A stretch of DNA of 64,000 nucleotides from Diospyros lotus (GCF_014633365.1 NC_068347.1:25026493-25090492); one strand, 5' to 3'. Counted from the first letter of the stretch, positions 10,635-22,812 are shown. Made by a program: numbers and translations. The notes: a model not told the origin generated them from the letters alone.

Positions 10635-13158
10635 CGCCCCGTTTCTCGAGCACGTTATAATTCAGGACAATTCTGGGATAATTTTTTTTTTTATACTACT
10701 AAAACTAAGATTAAACCATATCATTGCTCTTATATATCCCAAAATTTCCATTCATTTATCTTCAAGGAGAATTATCATAAACATTAAATGCGGAAGGTAG
10801 AATTGAACCTAACATCATAACATTAATCATAAATCAGCTCTTACATCACGGGAACATAAATTTCTCAATCATAACTTAATACATAACATAAGTTCTCAAC
10901 TAACATTAACCCTAAATAGGGTTTTATATCATTATTTCTCCAACGTTCAGAATTCGAAGTAGCAAAGCATAAATACATGAGCTACATAACATACATTCAA
11001 CTGATCATACAACTCATCATGTACTTTGCTAAGTGCCATTACATGCCTCATTCATCCTCGTTTCTGCTACAATCTTCATCTGGAACGTTTGAATATTCTA
11101 GAGGCAAAGCCTAGGTTAGATGATGAATCATCTAAGTAAGGATACAAAACATTTAATGCTCATGTATATATGCAATGTACATAACATCATAACTCTCATG
11201 TTTGGGTCGACTGCACCTTAAGATTACTCGCCATTTTTCTAGTCTCCCTATCAGACCGAGGTGTATGGGTGCAACACCCTTGGCAAAGTAATGGAGCCAG
11301 TACCTAATCCCAAACCCATGCAATGTATGACCATGAATCTCATCATGTTCATATGCATATTTCATAAATCAAACATGTAAATGTAATCTACATGACATAT
11401 TCACATCAAGGCATGACAACATGATAAAATCATTTACGTAAAATCAGGTTTTGGATCGAACCACTTATAAACCAAATATTTTCATAAAACTAAATTCAGT
11501 TTGGAAGTACCACTTATAAACTAAATATTTTCATAAAACTAAATTCAGTTTGAAAGTACCACTTACCTTGCAAAAAGATAATTTTGCCCCTAACATAATT
11601 TTGCCTCAAAATTCGTATCGGGCTTCCAACCATTCTCAATTATGAACCTTGACATATCATGGGCATCATAATTACTTAAGAAAATCAGATTTATAATTTT
11701 CTCTAATTTTCCTAATTTCTCCCATTTTCTTCTATTATTTTCTCCAGGTTATGAAATAAATAGTTTCTCATAAAATTTTCTCAATTTCTCTTCACAATAA
11801 TTCCTAAAACAATATTCCTAAGCCCCATAAATTTCCTCATAATTTTCAAAATTCATATTCTATTTATTTCTCATTTTCTCTTTGATTTTCAAGCATCTAT
11901 TGCCTCAAAAATTCATAATAAATACCAATCATGCATTTCTCTTCCAATTTCGTCATAAAAAATTCTAAAATATCATTCTCATATATTTGAAATTTTTCAA
12001 GAAATTTTTGAAGATAACTTACCTTCCCTCGGAGCGATTCGGTATTCTTTTATATTACAACGAAGCCTCAATTTGCGCATCCAACAACGCCTTCTACCAC
12101 AAATTTTCACACAAACTACTAAATCCAACCTATAGGATTTTTTTAGGAATTTGTTTGGTATTTTTATCTCTCTCTCTCTATTTTTTTTTCTTTCTCTTTT
12201 TCAAATCTCTTTCTCACTCTCAAATATTTCTTTCAACATTTTTCCTTCTAATTTAAGTTCTTAAACCTTTCAAGTTTCCTCTATTTATAGGAGGTTGAAT
12301 TAAGCTTAACATAATTGTAGTGACCCACTATCTTTAATTATTTTGTCACATTTCTTAATTATTTTTCATTAAATCTCACTAAAAATCCTTAATTATTTAT
12401 TCACACCTTACTTTGTCTCCCACATTTCTCAATTATTTCACTCATCATCTTTAATTATCTTGTCATCTTTCTTAATTATTTTTCACTAAATCTCACTCAT
12501 AATATTTAATTATTTGTCCACACCCTACTTTGTTTCCAACATTTCTTAATTATTTCACTCATTATCTTTGATTATTTGTCCACACCTTAATTTATCTCCA
12601 ATATTTCTCAATTATTTCACCCATCATCTTTAATTATTTTGTCATCTTTCTTAATTATTTTCCACTAAATCTCACTCATAATCTTTAATTATTTATCCAC
12701 ACCCTAATTTGTCTCCAATATTTCTTAATTATTTCACTCATTATCTTTGATTATTTGTTCACACCTTAATTTGTCTCCAACATTTCTCAATTATTTCACC
12801 TATCATCTTTAATTATTTTCTCATCTTTCTTAATTATTTTCTACTAAATCTTATTCTAAATAGATTATTCTTTTATTTAATTCATTAATTTTAAATCTAT
12901 TTTCTTAACCTACTAATTAGCCCATTTACTTAGCCTTTTATTTTTTTCAACTTAGCTCATTAAATCTAAACCCATTTACTTAGTCTTTATTTTTCTAATT
13001 TAGCCCACTAACTCTAAACCTATTTACTTAGTCTTTATTTTTCCAATTTAGTCCACTAACTCTAATCCTATTAATTTTTTTTTTTCAATTATAATCTCTA
13101 ATTGATGTTTTAAATACAAAATCAATTATTATTATTCTCAAAATGCTAGGATATTACA
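10630..13158 (-). repeat. Solo LTR of a long-LTR Ty3/gypsy element, 2,529 bp
   Basis: The plus strand begins TGTAACGCCCCG and ends ATATTACA, flanked on both sides by ATTAT (10,625-10,629 and 13,159-13,163). Removing it restores the transposase reading YYHY-SPNFK, so it is an insertion. TATAAATA on the minus strand (12,282-12,289) and the GGGGCGTTACA end on that strand suggest transcription leftward. No primer-binding site, coding sequence or second LTR is present, so it is a solo LTR. It probably belongs to the Tekay/Del type, judged from length and ends. It contains a 49-bp tandem duplication at 11,461-11,558 and the 179-bp repeats at 12,305-12,855. Confidence 0.8.
12305..12855. repeat. Tandem repeat of about 179 bp inside the solo LTR
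   Basis: The module CATCTTTAATTAT...TCATCTTTCTTAATTATTT recurs at 12,439, 12,618 and 12,797, each 179 bp apart, with a shorter, more diverged first copy from 12,326. Within each unit the pieces TCTTAATTATTTCACTC and TTTGATTATTTGTCCACACC show an older internal duplication. Confidence 0.75.
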
Positions 13159-13449
13159 ATTATAGTCCAAATTTTAAAATTAATATGAAAATAAAATTGG
13201 GACTATTTAACTGCATTGAAAGAATGGTTAGAGATCCAGATAAAATGGACAAAATAGATGTGCAACTTGATATGTTTAAAGATGCAAAAGGGTTATTTAG
13301 CCATAAATCTGCTAAGTATTCAAGGGATGAAAAGGCTCTAGGAAAGTGGTGGGACACCTATGGAGATAGATGTCCTGAGTTGCAAAGATTTGCTATTCGT
13401 GTGTTGAGTTTGACATGCAGCTCTTCTGGGTGTGAACGAAATTGGAGTG
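13159..13449 (+). pseudogene. hAT transposase, dimerisation region part 1
   Basis: After the gypsy LTR the frame resumes with SPNFKINMKIKLGLFNCIERM and reaches WWDTYGDRCPELQRFAIRVLSLTCSSSGCERNWS. The WW motif and SSSGCERNWS are the core of the hAT C-terminal dimerisation domain. The frame is cut after the codons for WS by the second solo LTR at 13,450. This segment itself is open. Confidence 0.9.
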
Positions 13450-14802
13450 TGTTGGTCTCTTAGGGTATGGCCACTCAAGAAGGGAGTGAATTAAGTGATT
13501 AAAGTGTTTCTCAATTTTAATAAATATTATTGATTAATGATTTTATTAAAAAATATATATTTGATAAATATAATAAATTGTATTTGAGATTAATAATAAA
13601 TGTAGCCACAAGATATAACAAAAATAAATATAATGAGGCACGACACAATTTATAGTGGTTCGGTATTTTCACACACACCTAATCCACTATCCCAAGGTCT
13701 AACCACCCTTAGAGTTCCACTAAATCAAAATTACTAAGGTTTCCACACTAGCTCATCTTGAAAACTAGATACACACCTAGATTACAATGGGTTCTAAGCA
13801 ACCGCTACACTAAAGTTTTTTCCTTACCTTACTTTGGAAACTAGATTCACTTAGATTTTAATAGATCTAGAAAACCTATATAATTCTCAATAATAATTTA
13901 AATATTTACAAATAATTTGTCCACATTTAGACACAAATAAGTAATTAAGAACAAATTATATAAGATAATAATATTTAAATAAATAAATAAATTTATAATC
14001 TCAAATGGAGAGGTTCGGATTTGTTGTAGAAGACTTGAAAAACTTTTCTCCACTTGCCTTGTGGCTCTTCAGTGGATGAACAATGAATCTTTGAGAGCCT
14101 TGGAATGCTTGGAAATTAGCTTGAGAGCTTTTGGGAGCTTTGGATGTGCAATATGTGCAATGGATACTTAAAAAATGAGTTTGGGGGTATTTATAAGCAT
14201 TTTAGCCACTAAAGAAAGGGTTAATATGAAATTTGAAATTCAAAAAATATTTAGATTTTCTCAAACAATAAGAAAACATGTCTCACCTTTAATTCAAAAT
14301 AAATTTACTTTTTGTATGCAAAATCAAGATTTAAAAATTTAAATATAAGCTTTTGAGACATAAATGATTAAAATAAGAAAACATGTCTAAAAGCAATATC
14401 TTTTAATTTAAAATAAAATTACTTTTTGCATGAGTAAGGGAAAACATATCTAAGACCAATTCTCTTTAATTCAAAATAAATTTACTTTTTGTATGAGAAA
14501 GGAAAAATATGTCTAAAAGTAATTCTTCTTTAATTCAAAATAAATATATTTTTTTCATAAGTAATAAAAGTATTTATCAATAAATAAAAATTCAAACATA
14601 AACTTTTGAGACATAAATGATCAAAAGAAGGAAACATATTTAAAGACAATCCACCTTTAATTCAGAATAAATTTACTCTTTGAACCTACTTTTAATTTAA
14701 AATAAATTTATTTTTTTTATATGAGAAAGAAATACATTTATATCATAAAAATATTTTTGTTAATCATCAAAACTTAATTAATATGAGCAAGTTGGCTCAA
14801 CA
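13450..14802 (-). repeat. Solo copia-type (SIRE-like) LTR, 1,353 bp
   Basis: On the minus strand the element begins TGTTGAGCCAACTTGCTC and ends CCCTAAGAGACCAACA. A TATAAATA lies at 14,188-14,195. It is flanked by GAGTG (13,445-13,449) and AAGTG (14,803-14,807), a five-base duplication with one G/A difference. Excising it joins WS to AFEM and restores the transposase. No internal coding region or second LTR is present. A motif of about 64 bp (TCTTTAATTCAAAATAAATTTACTTTTTG) recurs three to four times between 14,280 and 14,560. The SIRE-like assignment comes from the look of the ends only. Confidence 0.75.
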
Positions 14803-14807
14803 AAGTG

Positions 14808-15387
14808 CATTTGAAATGGTAAGCAAAATATACTTAGTCATTATTTTAATTATACTTTAAAATTTGAACACCATGTTTTGATGCAAACTAACAATTGATT
14901 TGTGATAACTTTATAAATTATGTTTCAGGTTCACACAAAGCGAAGAAATCGTTTGCATCAAAAGAAGATGAATGACTTGATTTTTTTAATGTATAATTTA
15001 AAGTTGAGAGATAGACAATTCATAAAAGATGTAACAACTTTTGGCGTTGATGAGCTATCCTCAGATGATGAATGGATAACAGAGGAGTTTAGCCATATTA
15101 ATTCATCCAATGAAAATGGTTTAGATATTCTTGATGGTGCAACAATGATGGAGAGTGGGGAAAATGAAGTTGGTGAAGATTTGGAAAGTCATGAAGATGA
15201 AGGTGAAGATCATGTGGTGCTTGACCAAGACAAAAATGATAATAAAGGCCTATCAGAGCCTTTAAGAGATTTAGAATTGGGTAATAATGATATTTTTGTT
15301 GGAGATTTTGAATTTGAAGATGACATTGATTTAGAAAATGTTAATAATGACGGCGATGGTCATAGCTTGGACTTGATGAAGATTTAA
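14808..15387 (+). pseudogene. hAT transposase, dimerisation region part 2 and acidic tail
   Basis: The frame resumes with AFEM at 14,808 and is followed by a 110-bp intron (14,819-14,928; ATG/GTAAGC donor, TTTCAG acceptor). It continues VHTKRRNRLHQKKMNDLIFLMYNLKL, the usual end of the hAT dimerisation domain. A tail of about 110 residues rich in Asp, Glu and Asn ends at TAA 15,385-15,387. This part is open. The gene as a whole is not functional because of upstream stops and insertions. Confidence 0.85.
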
Positions 15388-15821
15388 ATATTTCTATTAA
15401 TGATTTATTTTAGTTTGTATGTTGTGCTTATAATGACATAATGTAAAAGTTAACAATGTTTGTTATTTTTATGACTTAGTATTTTTATTTATATTTAAGA
15501 ACAATGTTTGTTGACGATGATGATAATGTTTGTTGTTTGAAATTTTGATTATGGATAGATGAATGATGAATTGATGATAAATGATAAACTTAATATTCAA
15601 AAATTTCATATTATTTAGTATTTTTGAAATTGATAGATTAAGTAATTTTGAAATAGGTACATGTATTTCATTTATATTAAGAATTATGTTATTATAAATA
15701 TATATTTATATAAAATAAAAAATATTTTTAATTATTTGTAAACTCTTATGATTTTACGATTCGATTTTATGAACCTTTTTACTATCTCACTGAAAATCTC
15801 GATTTTAACAACCTTACTTAC
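15388..15821. other. 3' flank of hAT element, no gene
   Basis: AT-rich sequence follows the transposase stop. GATTTTAACAACC (15,801-15,813) is a plausible right terminal inverted repeat for an Ac-like hAT element. Nothing else is recognised. Confidence 0.4.
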
Positions 15822-16370
15822 TCGAACACATTTTAACCTTTAATCAATTATCTTTTAGGCATAATTGACTTACTTGATTACAAATGTATTTTACTTGATT
15901 GAAGAGGGTAAGCCTAATGATTTAGCTTATAGGCTTACTTTACATGAATTCATTACTTGAATAAAAAAGAATTTCACTCAATTATAAAATAGGGTACATA
16001 TAATTACTCAATTACTAATGACATTACACTCAAATATAAATGAACTCTTACTCCATTACATCAAGGTAGACTTAACAACTTTCTAGAGCATATATACTCA
16101 ATTACAAATGAGATTTACTTGAGTACTTTTAGATGATTACTTGAATACAAATTTTAAGTACTCGATTAATTTTGTTTGGTTAGAAACTTGCATTATCTAC
16201 TTGAGTACAAAATCATATTTAGTCGAGTATAATTTATGCTTACTCGAATATGCCATAACTTGTAATCTATTATCTTTTAAACAGATTTAGCTTACTCGAT
16301 TACAAATAATCTTTACTCAATTAAAAGATTGATATACTCGATTGATTACCGGGCTTACTCAATTATTTCT
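15822..16370. repeat. Field of degenerate ACTCGATTAC / ACTTGAGTAC motifs
   Basis: A motif close to TTACTCGATTACAAAT, with CAATTAC, TTGATTAC and CGAGTA variants, recurs more than fifteen times in about 550 bp, in both orientations and with irregular spacing of roughly 15-45 bp. The core ACTCGAGT is self-complementary. No coding sequence is present. It may be the remnant of a simple-sequence or satellite-like array at the broken 3' side of the neighbouring retroelement. Confidence 0.65.
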
Positions 16371-16589
16371 TCTATCATCTTATATCTCTTAATACACTAT
16401 TTTGTTAATCATCAACAAATGTCTTTTCATCAAATCAAAACATAACAAATGACTCAACACTAGGCTTTGATAAGGTTTCCATCCAAACATCCTTGGGTAG
16501 GTTCTCTTTTGATAACAAGGCCAAATGAGACAAATCCTCTGCTTGTTCATTTTGGGATCCTTGTATGTGGACAAGAGAAAATTACTTTA

Positions 16590-16800
16590 AAGTAGAAACG
16601 ATTTTGGTTACCTTGTAAAGATAGTTAACCATCTTTAGGTCTCTTGTTTTGAATTTGTTGGAAATTAAATTTACTGTGAAATGGGAGTCATTATAAGACT
16701 TCAAGCTCGTTGCTTTCACCTCACATGCCAAATTGAGCCCAGCCAAAAAGGTTCTACTTCATTATTAGTTGTGGGAAAGTTGAACCTTAGGCATACTTGA
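16590..16800 (-). pseudogene. Archaeal-type RNase H remnant of the minus-strand Tat element
   Basis: The minus strand between about 16,780 and 16,720 reads FNFPTTNNEVEPF, followed by LGSIWHV. This corresponds to the family segment F-P-TNNEAEYEA-LAGL. The Glu of NNE is kept but the surroundings are broken. It is a short fossil, useful mainly for assigning the element to the lineage with a second RNase H. Confidence 0.55.
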
Positions 16801-17685
16801 GAGTGTTGCCTTTTGGGCTTATCAATAATACCTTAGCCTCGTTGCCCTTTTGCTTGAAGCACCATCAGCTTACAAATCCAAGGGTTTGAGACTTTGGGGT
16901 TTTCCTTTTTTCCTGGAGTTGACTTGAACCTAGTAGGCTTAGACACAAAATTGTCTAAAACTTGAGATTGTAGGGCTTATCGAGGGTTGTATTGAATATC
17001 AAATTCATTGAATTCTATCATCCACACTAGCATTCTTCTTGCAAGATTTGATTTTTGAAAATTTTTTTAAGGGCATATTTTTCAAGATAATTACAGTATG
17101 AGCCAAAAAATAATGTCCCATCTTCTTAGCCATAGTAATGAGAGCTAGGACAAGTTTTTCAATGATAGAATATCACGATTCAATCCCATGTGACATTTTA
17201 CTAATATAATAAATAGCTCATTAATGTTTTCCATATTCTGGTACCAATACTCCAGTAAGGGCTTGCCAGTTTGTAGAGATATGCTAACAAATCCTTTCCA
17301 AATTCTGGCTTAGTGAGGAATAAGAGAGAAGTGAGACACTACTTGAGATCTTCAAATGCTCTTTGCCATTGTTCATCCCACCGAAATTGGTTAACCTTCC
17401 TCAAGATTTGGAAAAATGGGAGACATTTATTGGTTGATCATGATATGAAACATCCTAAAGCTATTATTTTTCTTGTAAGTTGTTAAATGTCTTTAGTACT
17501 CTTTGGCTTTTGCATGCTTAAGGTGACCTTGATCTTTTAGGGGTTTGCTTCTATTCCTTGGTTGTCACCATATAACCCAAGAATTTATCCAAGTTACTCT
17601 AAATGCACGCTTCTTTGGATTAAACTTTATTCCAAAATAACCTCCATGTTCCTTCCAATATGAGCTTTGAACATGGAACTACGAG

Positions 17686-18310
17686 CTATTTGTATGCCAC
17701 TCTCATGTTCTTGAGACCAAATGGTATGACTATGTAACAACCTTGGTTCGTAATAAAGGTTTTATGCTCTTTGTCACCCTGGGATATTTTAACTTGATTG
17801 TATCTAGAATAGACATCCATAAAACTCATAAGTTGATTACCTAGCATTATGTCCACGTATTGGTTAATCTTTGAGAGTGGGCAAGGGTTATTCGAAGAAC
17901 CTTTGTTTAGATTTGTAAAATCTACACATCTTTCATCCACTATTGGATTTCTTTACAAGGATAACACTAGATACCTAGGTTGGTGACTGGGTTTCTCTGA
18001 TGAATCCTGTCATTAAAAGTTTATCAACTTATTTCTTAATGGCTTATTTGACAAGAAAGAATGTCCCATTTTTCTAAACCATCGACTTTACCTTTGGATC
18101 AAGCATGAGACGATGCTCGATGACTATTCTTTTAATACTAGGTATGTTTGAGAGTTGCCATATGTATAACTTCGAGTATTCGAGAAGTAATTGCAAGAGT
18201 GAAAACTTGACTTTGGAGGATAGAGTTTGCTTCACTATTTTTTGAGGATTTAACTTGGTCATGGATATCAAAGTTAAGTCTTCAATTAGAGTAGTAGAGA
18301 ACATCGATAT
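17686..18310 (-). pseudogene. Reverse transcriptase and pre-RT linker of the minus-strand Tat element
   Basis: The upstream piece (18,304-18,074) includes YIWQLSNIPSI and VIEHRLMLDPKVK, the linker normally just before RT. The next open piece (17,940-17,686) reads CVDFTNLNKGSSNNPCPLSKI, then SFMDVYSRYNQVKI with the first catalytic Asp, and IPFGLKN. The YVDD box is not found in frame. The two pieces are in different frames. Confidence 0.8.
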
Positions 18311-18839
18311 TCCTTGGACATTATCACCCCTTCTGATTAAAGGTTGTAATCCATTGTAGTGTTTTGATCTCCTATCATGGCTCCCATGCCTTCAAGAGTT
18401 GAAAAGTTTACCTTTAATGAACTACAACAAAATCTTCCATGATGGTTCTCCACCGAGGCTTAGTTCCCATGGTGAGAGGTAGAATGATGATTCCTTGTGG
18501 AGTTACAACTTGTTAAATCTAATGAGTGATCCCAAAGGCTATAACTACTTTAGGTCTAGATTCAACCAGTCAAAGGCTTTATGACTCATTCTAAATCCTT
18601 TTTAGAGAAAGATATGGACAAGGAGGAATTGACTCAAGCTCGTTTCTCTACTTGTAGTATTTGTTGGGGCATGAGGCAAATTATTGTTCTACCCTCGCTC
18701 TTTGTCATAATGGAGGTCCTTTATAAATTGTGTGTATAACTCCCTATGTGCATTCTCATTGAGGAGGATCTTCGGTAAGATTAAGTCTTCCCTAATGATC
18801 TCCTTGTTTCTTTTGTTTCTCTTCCACAAAATGTCAATA

Positions 18840-19750
18840 ACTTCCTCTTTGCAATAAGTTCTTGATCTCCTTTTGTAATTCATGACAATCATTTGTGTGA
18901 TGTCCCACTATATGGTGCTATTTATAGTCTTGAGTAGGATTTGGCTTCATTCTTGGTGTATTTGACATAATGAGCCTTTGAGGTTGAAGTTGGCTATCGC
19001 ATTAACCTCTATGAGAACTAGAGATAGAGGTTGAGAACTTGGGATAGAGGTTGGTTATAGGCAATGTGTTTCAAGGGTTGACCTTTTTCTCTCCAATTTG
19101 TTAACTTATCTTTTCTTTTGCCCTTGGTATTTCAAGTGTAAGGCTTGCCCCCTCTTCTTCTAGAATTTCCAGTATCAATATGATCTCCTTAATTGGAACA
19201 TAGTTCTTTGGCATTAATGTAACGTTAAGAGTGGACGTACTAGTCATTCAATGTTTTGGGAGGGATTTTATTATAGACAAACCAAAACTAGCATCTTTTG
19301 ATATATTAGATATAGTTGCAATAGCTAGCAAATCATCTACCTTGTCTATTTTAGAGGCGACAATCCATAATTTTTCCATGTTTGGACTTCATAGGGTGCT
19401 GTTGATTCCCTCGAAATCTCTTGACAAATTGATGCTTCAACTGAGAGAATGCCTAATACTTTATTCAACAAGAGTGTCATACCAATATCATGCCCTTTTA
19501 TGTAAAGTTCGATTGGAGCCTTAACAGAGCATGTCATAAAAAACATCATTACCCTCTATATCGTCTTGGAAAAGATGTAGATGTTTAACAAAGTCCTCAA
19601 TTTGGAAAAATTATTGATGTGCAGATATTCAAAACTACTAGAATGGGTTGATCAAATACCTAGCGAGATAAAAAAATCATGACCGATCGAATAACTCAAA
19701 GTCTTTGCCACCTATGTAGACTTTGGTTAAGGTCATGAATGACTTTGCGA
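18840..19750 (-). pseudogene. gag remnant of the minus-strand Tat element
   Basis: Short in-frame pieces on the minus strand resemble a retrotransposon gag: a WYDTL segment near 19,460, then a stretch like LSRDFEGINSTL, and near 18,900 HTNDCHELQKEIKNLLQRG, the usual sequence after the gag C-terminal histidine/cysteine motif. Many stops intervene, and the open piece 18,892-18,689 covers only part of it. Confidence 0.55.
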
Positions 19751-20400
19751 ACTTCTTATTCATGCTTCAACTTTGAGATTTGCTTTGCCTAATATGATGA
19801 TCTTAGTTTCTTCTACACACATTGCTCTTAGTATGAAAGTGACTCCTTTGATTTTCGTGGTCTTTAATACTTCATTCTTTTGTCTTCACAATTAAGATCG
19901 CAGAGTAGAGATTGTTGAGGTGAAGTATCTCCCCTAACATTGTCAATGATTATTCTCTCATCGTGATTATTGGTTTTGTCTCCACTAGCAAAGTTTTGGA
20001 GGTTGTCGTCTTTTCTACTACCTTCATTAATTCAAGGCTGATTGTTGTGTTTAGTATTGCTAGTCCTTCCTTGATTATTAATAGGTATTTGAACTTGTCT
20101 CCCTAGCTCATCCAATTTCATGGGAAGATCTAAAGGATCCAAGGCTTCTAGGTGATCATTTGGTTGTCTTTCTAGATTGGATGGATGGTTGTCGATGATG
20201 GGATAATCAGTTGGGTGGCTTGTTATCTTGTTAAGATAAGGAAACCTTTGTTCTCATAAATGGTGCTAAATTGATTTAGTAGGGATTAGTCACCAATTAA
20301 ACTTATAAGACTTTAAACGAGAATTTGACCATATGTTAAGCTGATCTAGACTTGAGGTTCTTGTAAAGACAAAAAAAAAAAAAAAAAAAAAAGATTACCC

Positions 20401-21234
20401 TGGGTTTGGCCTGAATAACGCTACTACAATGCTTAAGTTAGCAAGGAATTTGTGAGAGAGCTTGGAAGCTTATGAAAATAGTGTTGAATGTTGTATCTTT
20501 AGCTTATCTGCTAAGATTTTTTCTATATATATATATATCTTTTAGGTTGAGTTTTGTGATGAAGAATCACAATGAGAATGAGCCAACCTTTCCCATGTCA
20601 AAAAAGATTAGTTGATTTCTCTTGGTTTCAGGAGTCTAAGATTGAGTTGAATTGAAATTTTGGACTGAATGTGGAGTATCTAGTCCTAGGTTTATGAAGA
20701 TTAGGGCTTGTGGTATCAAAGAGACTTGGACCGCTAATTCTATGATCTTTCATACTAGGCTTGGATCTATCCATTTCCTAGATCTTATGGATTGTCTCGA
20801 ATTGAGTATTTATCAAATTGGAATTGCCTTTGGGGAAGGGTTTAATGAATAAATACTTTGAGATCTTCCCTTGACTGAATTGTAATTGCAATGGCTATCC
20901 ATATCTTGCTTTAGAAGGTATCTCTATGTCTATCATATACCTAGATCGAATTCTTTTACTTTCTTTGTCTTCGGGAAATTCAATGATGTGGTTTATTCAA
21001 AATCCCAGTCTCCCGCGATAGCAAAAGGACTTATGTAGTCTTGAGTCAAATTGTAGATTGACAAGGTATTGACTTCCAATGTAGCTCTAATAACATGTCT
21101 CTTTATTTTATGTAAATTTTCCTTATTTTTCCTATCCTCATCAACCAGCATTTGGTGGTCTTTAGTTTTCTACAATTTTTATTTTTATTTTATGTTTAGT
21201 TTTCATTTTAATTTTACAAAAATGAAAATTTTAA
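20401..21234. other. No gene seen between the Tat remnant and the miniature elements
   Basis: This follows an A tract of about 22 bases ending near 20,392. It includes a TA microsatellite near 20,525-20,540 and low-complexity T-rich sequence. It may include the untranslated leader or LTR of the minus-strand element. A minus-strand TGTTATTAGAGC near 21,090 weakly recalls a methionine-tRNA primer site. The short open frames here match nothing I know. Confidence 0.35.
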
Positions 21235-21741
21235 GGTTGCGTTCTCTTTCCTTTTCAATTTTCAATTTTGAGTTTTGAATTTATTTTCAATTTTCGATTT
21301 TGATAGTCTATTTTTAAAAAATTGAAAACGCGTTCTCTTTGTTATTTTAAAAAATTATTTTTCAAAATAGAAAATTAGAAAACGCGTTCTCTTTGAACTT
21401 TTGAAAATAATTTTTTAATAATATTTTATTTAATAAGTTTGATTATTCAGTAAATTAAAAATATTCAATGTTAATATATTATTAAAAAATATATACATTT
21501 TAAATTTAATGAATTTTATAATATTTTTTCCTATTATAATAATAAAATACAAATAAATAAATGTGTTTTGAGTTTGTTTTAGATAAAAACACTCAAAACA
21601 ATTTTTTGTTGTTTTGAGTTTTCCTTGTAATTTTTTTTGTTTTCAAAAATACATTTTTAAAAACAGTAAAGAGAACGAGTTTCTTTATTTTAGAAAACTG
21701 AAAACTAAAAATGACTTGAAAACAATAAAGAGAACATAACT
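21235..21741 (+). mobile_element. Miniature inverted-repeat element, copy A
   Basis: The element begins GGTTGCGTTCTCTTT and ends AAAGAGAACATAACT, with TAA on both sides. Subterminal copies of ACGCGTTCTCTTT occur at about 21,330 and 21,380. It is non-coding and AT-rich. Ends and three-base duplications fit a Harbinger/Tourist-type miniature element. A second copy lies inverted 194 bp away. Confidence 0.7.
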
Positions 21742-21935
21742 TAAGGTTTTCGATACCTTTTATTTATTCTTCATTCTTTTTTTCTCCTTACTACCATTTG
21801 CAACCTTGGTTGTTGGATGCTAGGGATTCCCATCTCGACAACTATCATGGATATTTCTAGCATCCAAATGACTCATTGGAAGAGTTGTTGCCAGAAAAAT
21901 TAGGATGTGAAAACATAAAACGAAGTAAAACCTTA

Positions 21936-22460
21936 GGTTGCGTTCTCTTTACTGTTTTTAAGTCATTTTTAGTTTTTAATTTTTTAAAATAATGAAAACG
22001 TATTCTCTTTTATGTTTTTAAAAATAAATTTTTGAAAAAAAAAAAAAATTATAAACAAAACTCAAAATAACAAAAAGTTATTTTGAGTATTTTTATTCAA
22101 AACAAACTCTAAACTCAAAACACATTTATTTATTTATTTATTCATATTTTATTATTGTAATAAAAAAATATTATAAAATTTATTAACTTTGAAATGTATA
22201 TATATTTTTAATAATATATTAACATTAAATATTTTTAATTTACCAAATAATCAAATTTATTAAATAAAATATCATTAAAAAATTATTTTCAAAATTTCAA
22301 AGAGAACACGTTTTCTAATTTTCTATTTTAAGAAATAGTTTTTTAAAATGACAAAGAGAACGCGTTTTTAATTTTTTAAAAACAAACTATCAAAATAAAA
22401 AATTAAAAATAAATTCAAAACTCAAAACTAAAAATTAAAAAGTAAAAATAACGCTAACCC
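21936..22460 (-). mobile_element. Miniature inverted-repeat element, copy B (inverse of A)
   Basis: Read on the minus strand this copy matches copy A end to end. On the plus strand it begins GGTTGCGTTCTCTTT and ends AACGCTAACCC, flanked by TTA on both sides. It shares the internal CTCAAAACACATTTATTTATTT block and the CAAAGAGAAC subterminal repeats with A. The two copies together form an imperfect inverted repeat with arms of about 510 bp. Confidence 0.7.
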
Positions 22461-22812
22461 TTAACAATCCAAATTTCTTACAAAAGTCCAACTTTTAAAT
22501 GTGTTTGGTTCCTCTTAAAACTCTCTCCGTGTCTAGGCCTTTTTCAGATGAAGTATGACTGCACTTTCATTTTTTATTTTTTGCTTTTATTTTTAAAATT
22601 TTCATTTTTTTAATAAAATTTTAAAATCAAAAGCAAAATCCTAAAAAGGAAATTACAGCACAACGAGCCCTAACAGTTTTTAATTTTCTAGAAATGGCTG
22701 TAAAACTTGTTTTCTAAACTTTCAAAATGGATTTGGAAGCGGTTCCTAACCAGTCTTCAAATGTATTGTATTGTTTTAATTGTTTTACGTTTCATTATAT
22801 TACCAGTACTTA
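22461..22812. other. No gene seen between two miniature elements
   Basis: T-rich unique-looking sequence without recognised motifs. Confidence 0.4.

Larger units (their letters stand above)
7961..15816 (+). mobile_element. Decayed hAT transposon split by two solo LTRs
   Basis: A BED/DUF659-type hAT transposase reading frame extends from 8,991 to 15,387 in three pieces separated by two clean LTR insertions. Candidate ends are GGTTGCTAAAACCC at 7,961 and GATTTTAACAACC at 15,801-15,813, the inverse of a GGTTGTTAAAATC-type end. No matching 8-bp target duplication is visible, so the outer borders are tentative. The transposase identity is firm. Confidence 0.65.
16400..20400 (-). mobile_element. 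Heavily mutated Tat-like retrotransposon, minus strand
   Basis: Read leftward, fragments of gag (about 19,750-18,840), the pre-RT linker and RT (18,310-17,686) and the archaeal-type RNase H (about 16,780-16,660) appear in the right order for a Tat element. All are full of stops and frameshifts. No integrase or LTR is identifiable, so the element is truncated. It is far more diverged from its family than the element at the left end of the window. Confidence 0.75.

Noticed and set aside
15822..16370. Possible CRISPR-like array because of repeated short motifs
   Set aside because: Repeats are degenerate, irregularly spaced and in both orientations, and the DNA is a plant nuclear sequence.
21075..21100. 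Minus-strand TGTTATTAGAGC as a methionine-tRNA primer site for the minus-strand Tat remnant
   Set aside because: Too many mismatches to the TGGTATCAGAGC form and no LTR end can be identified beside it.
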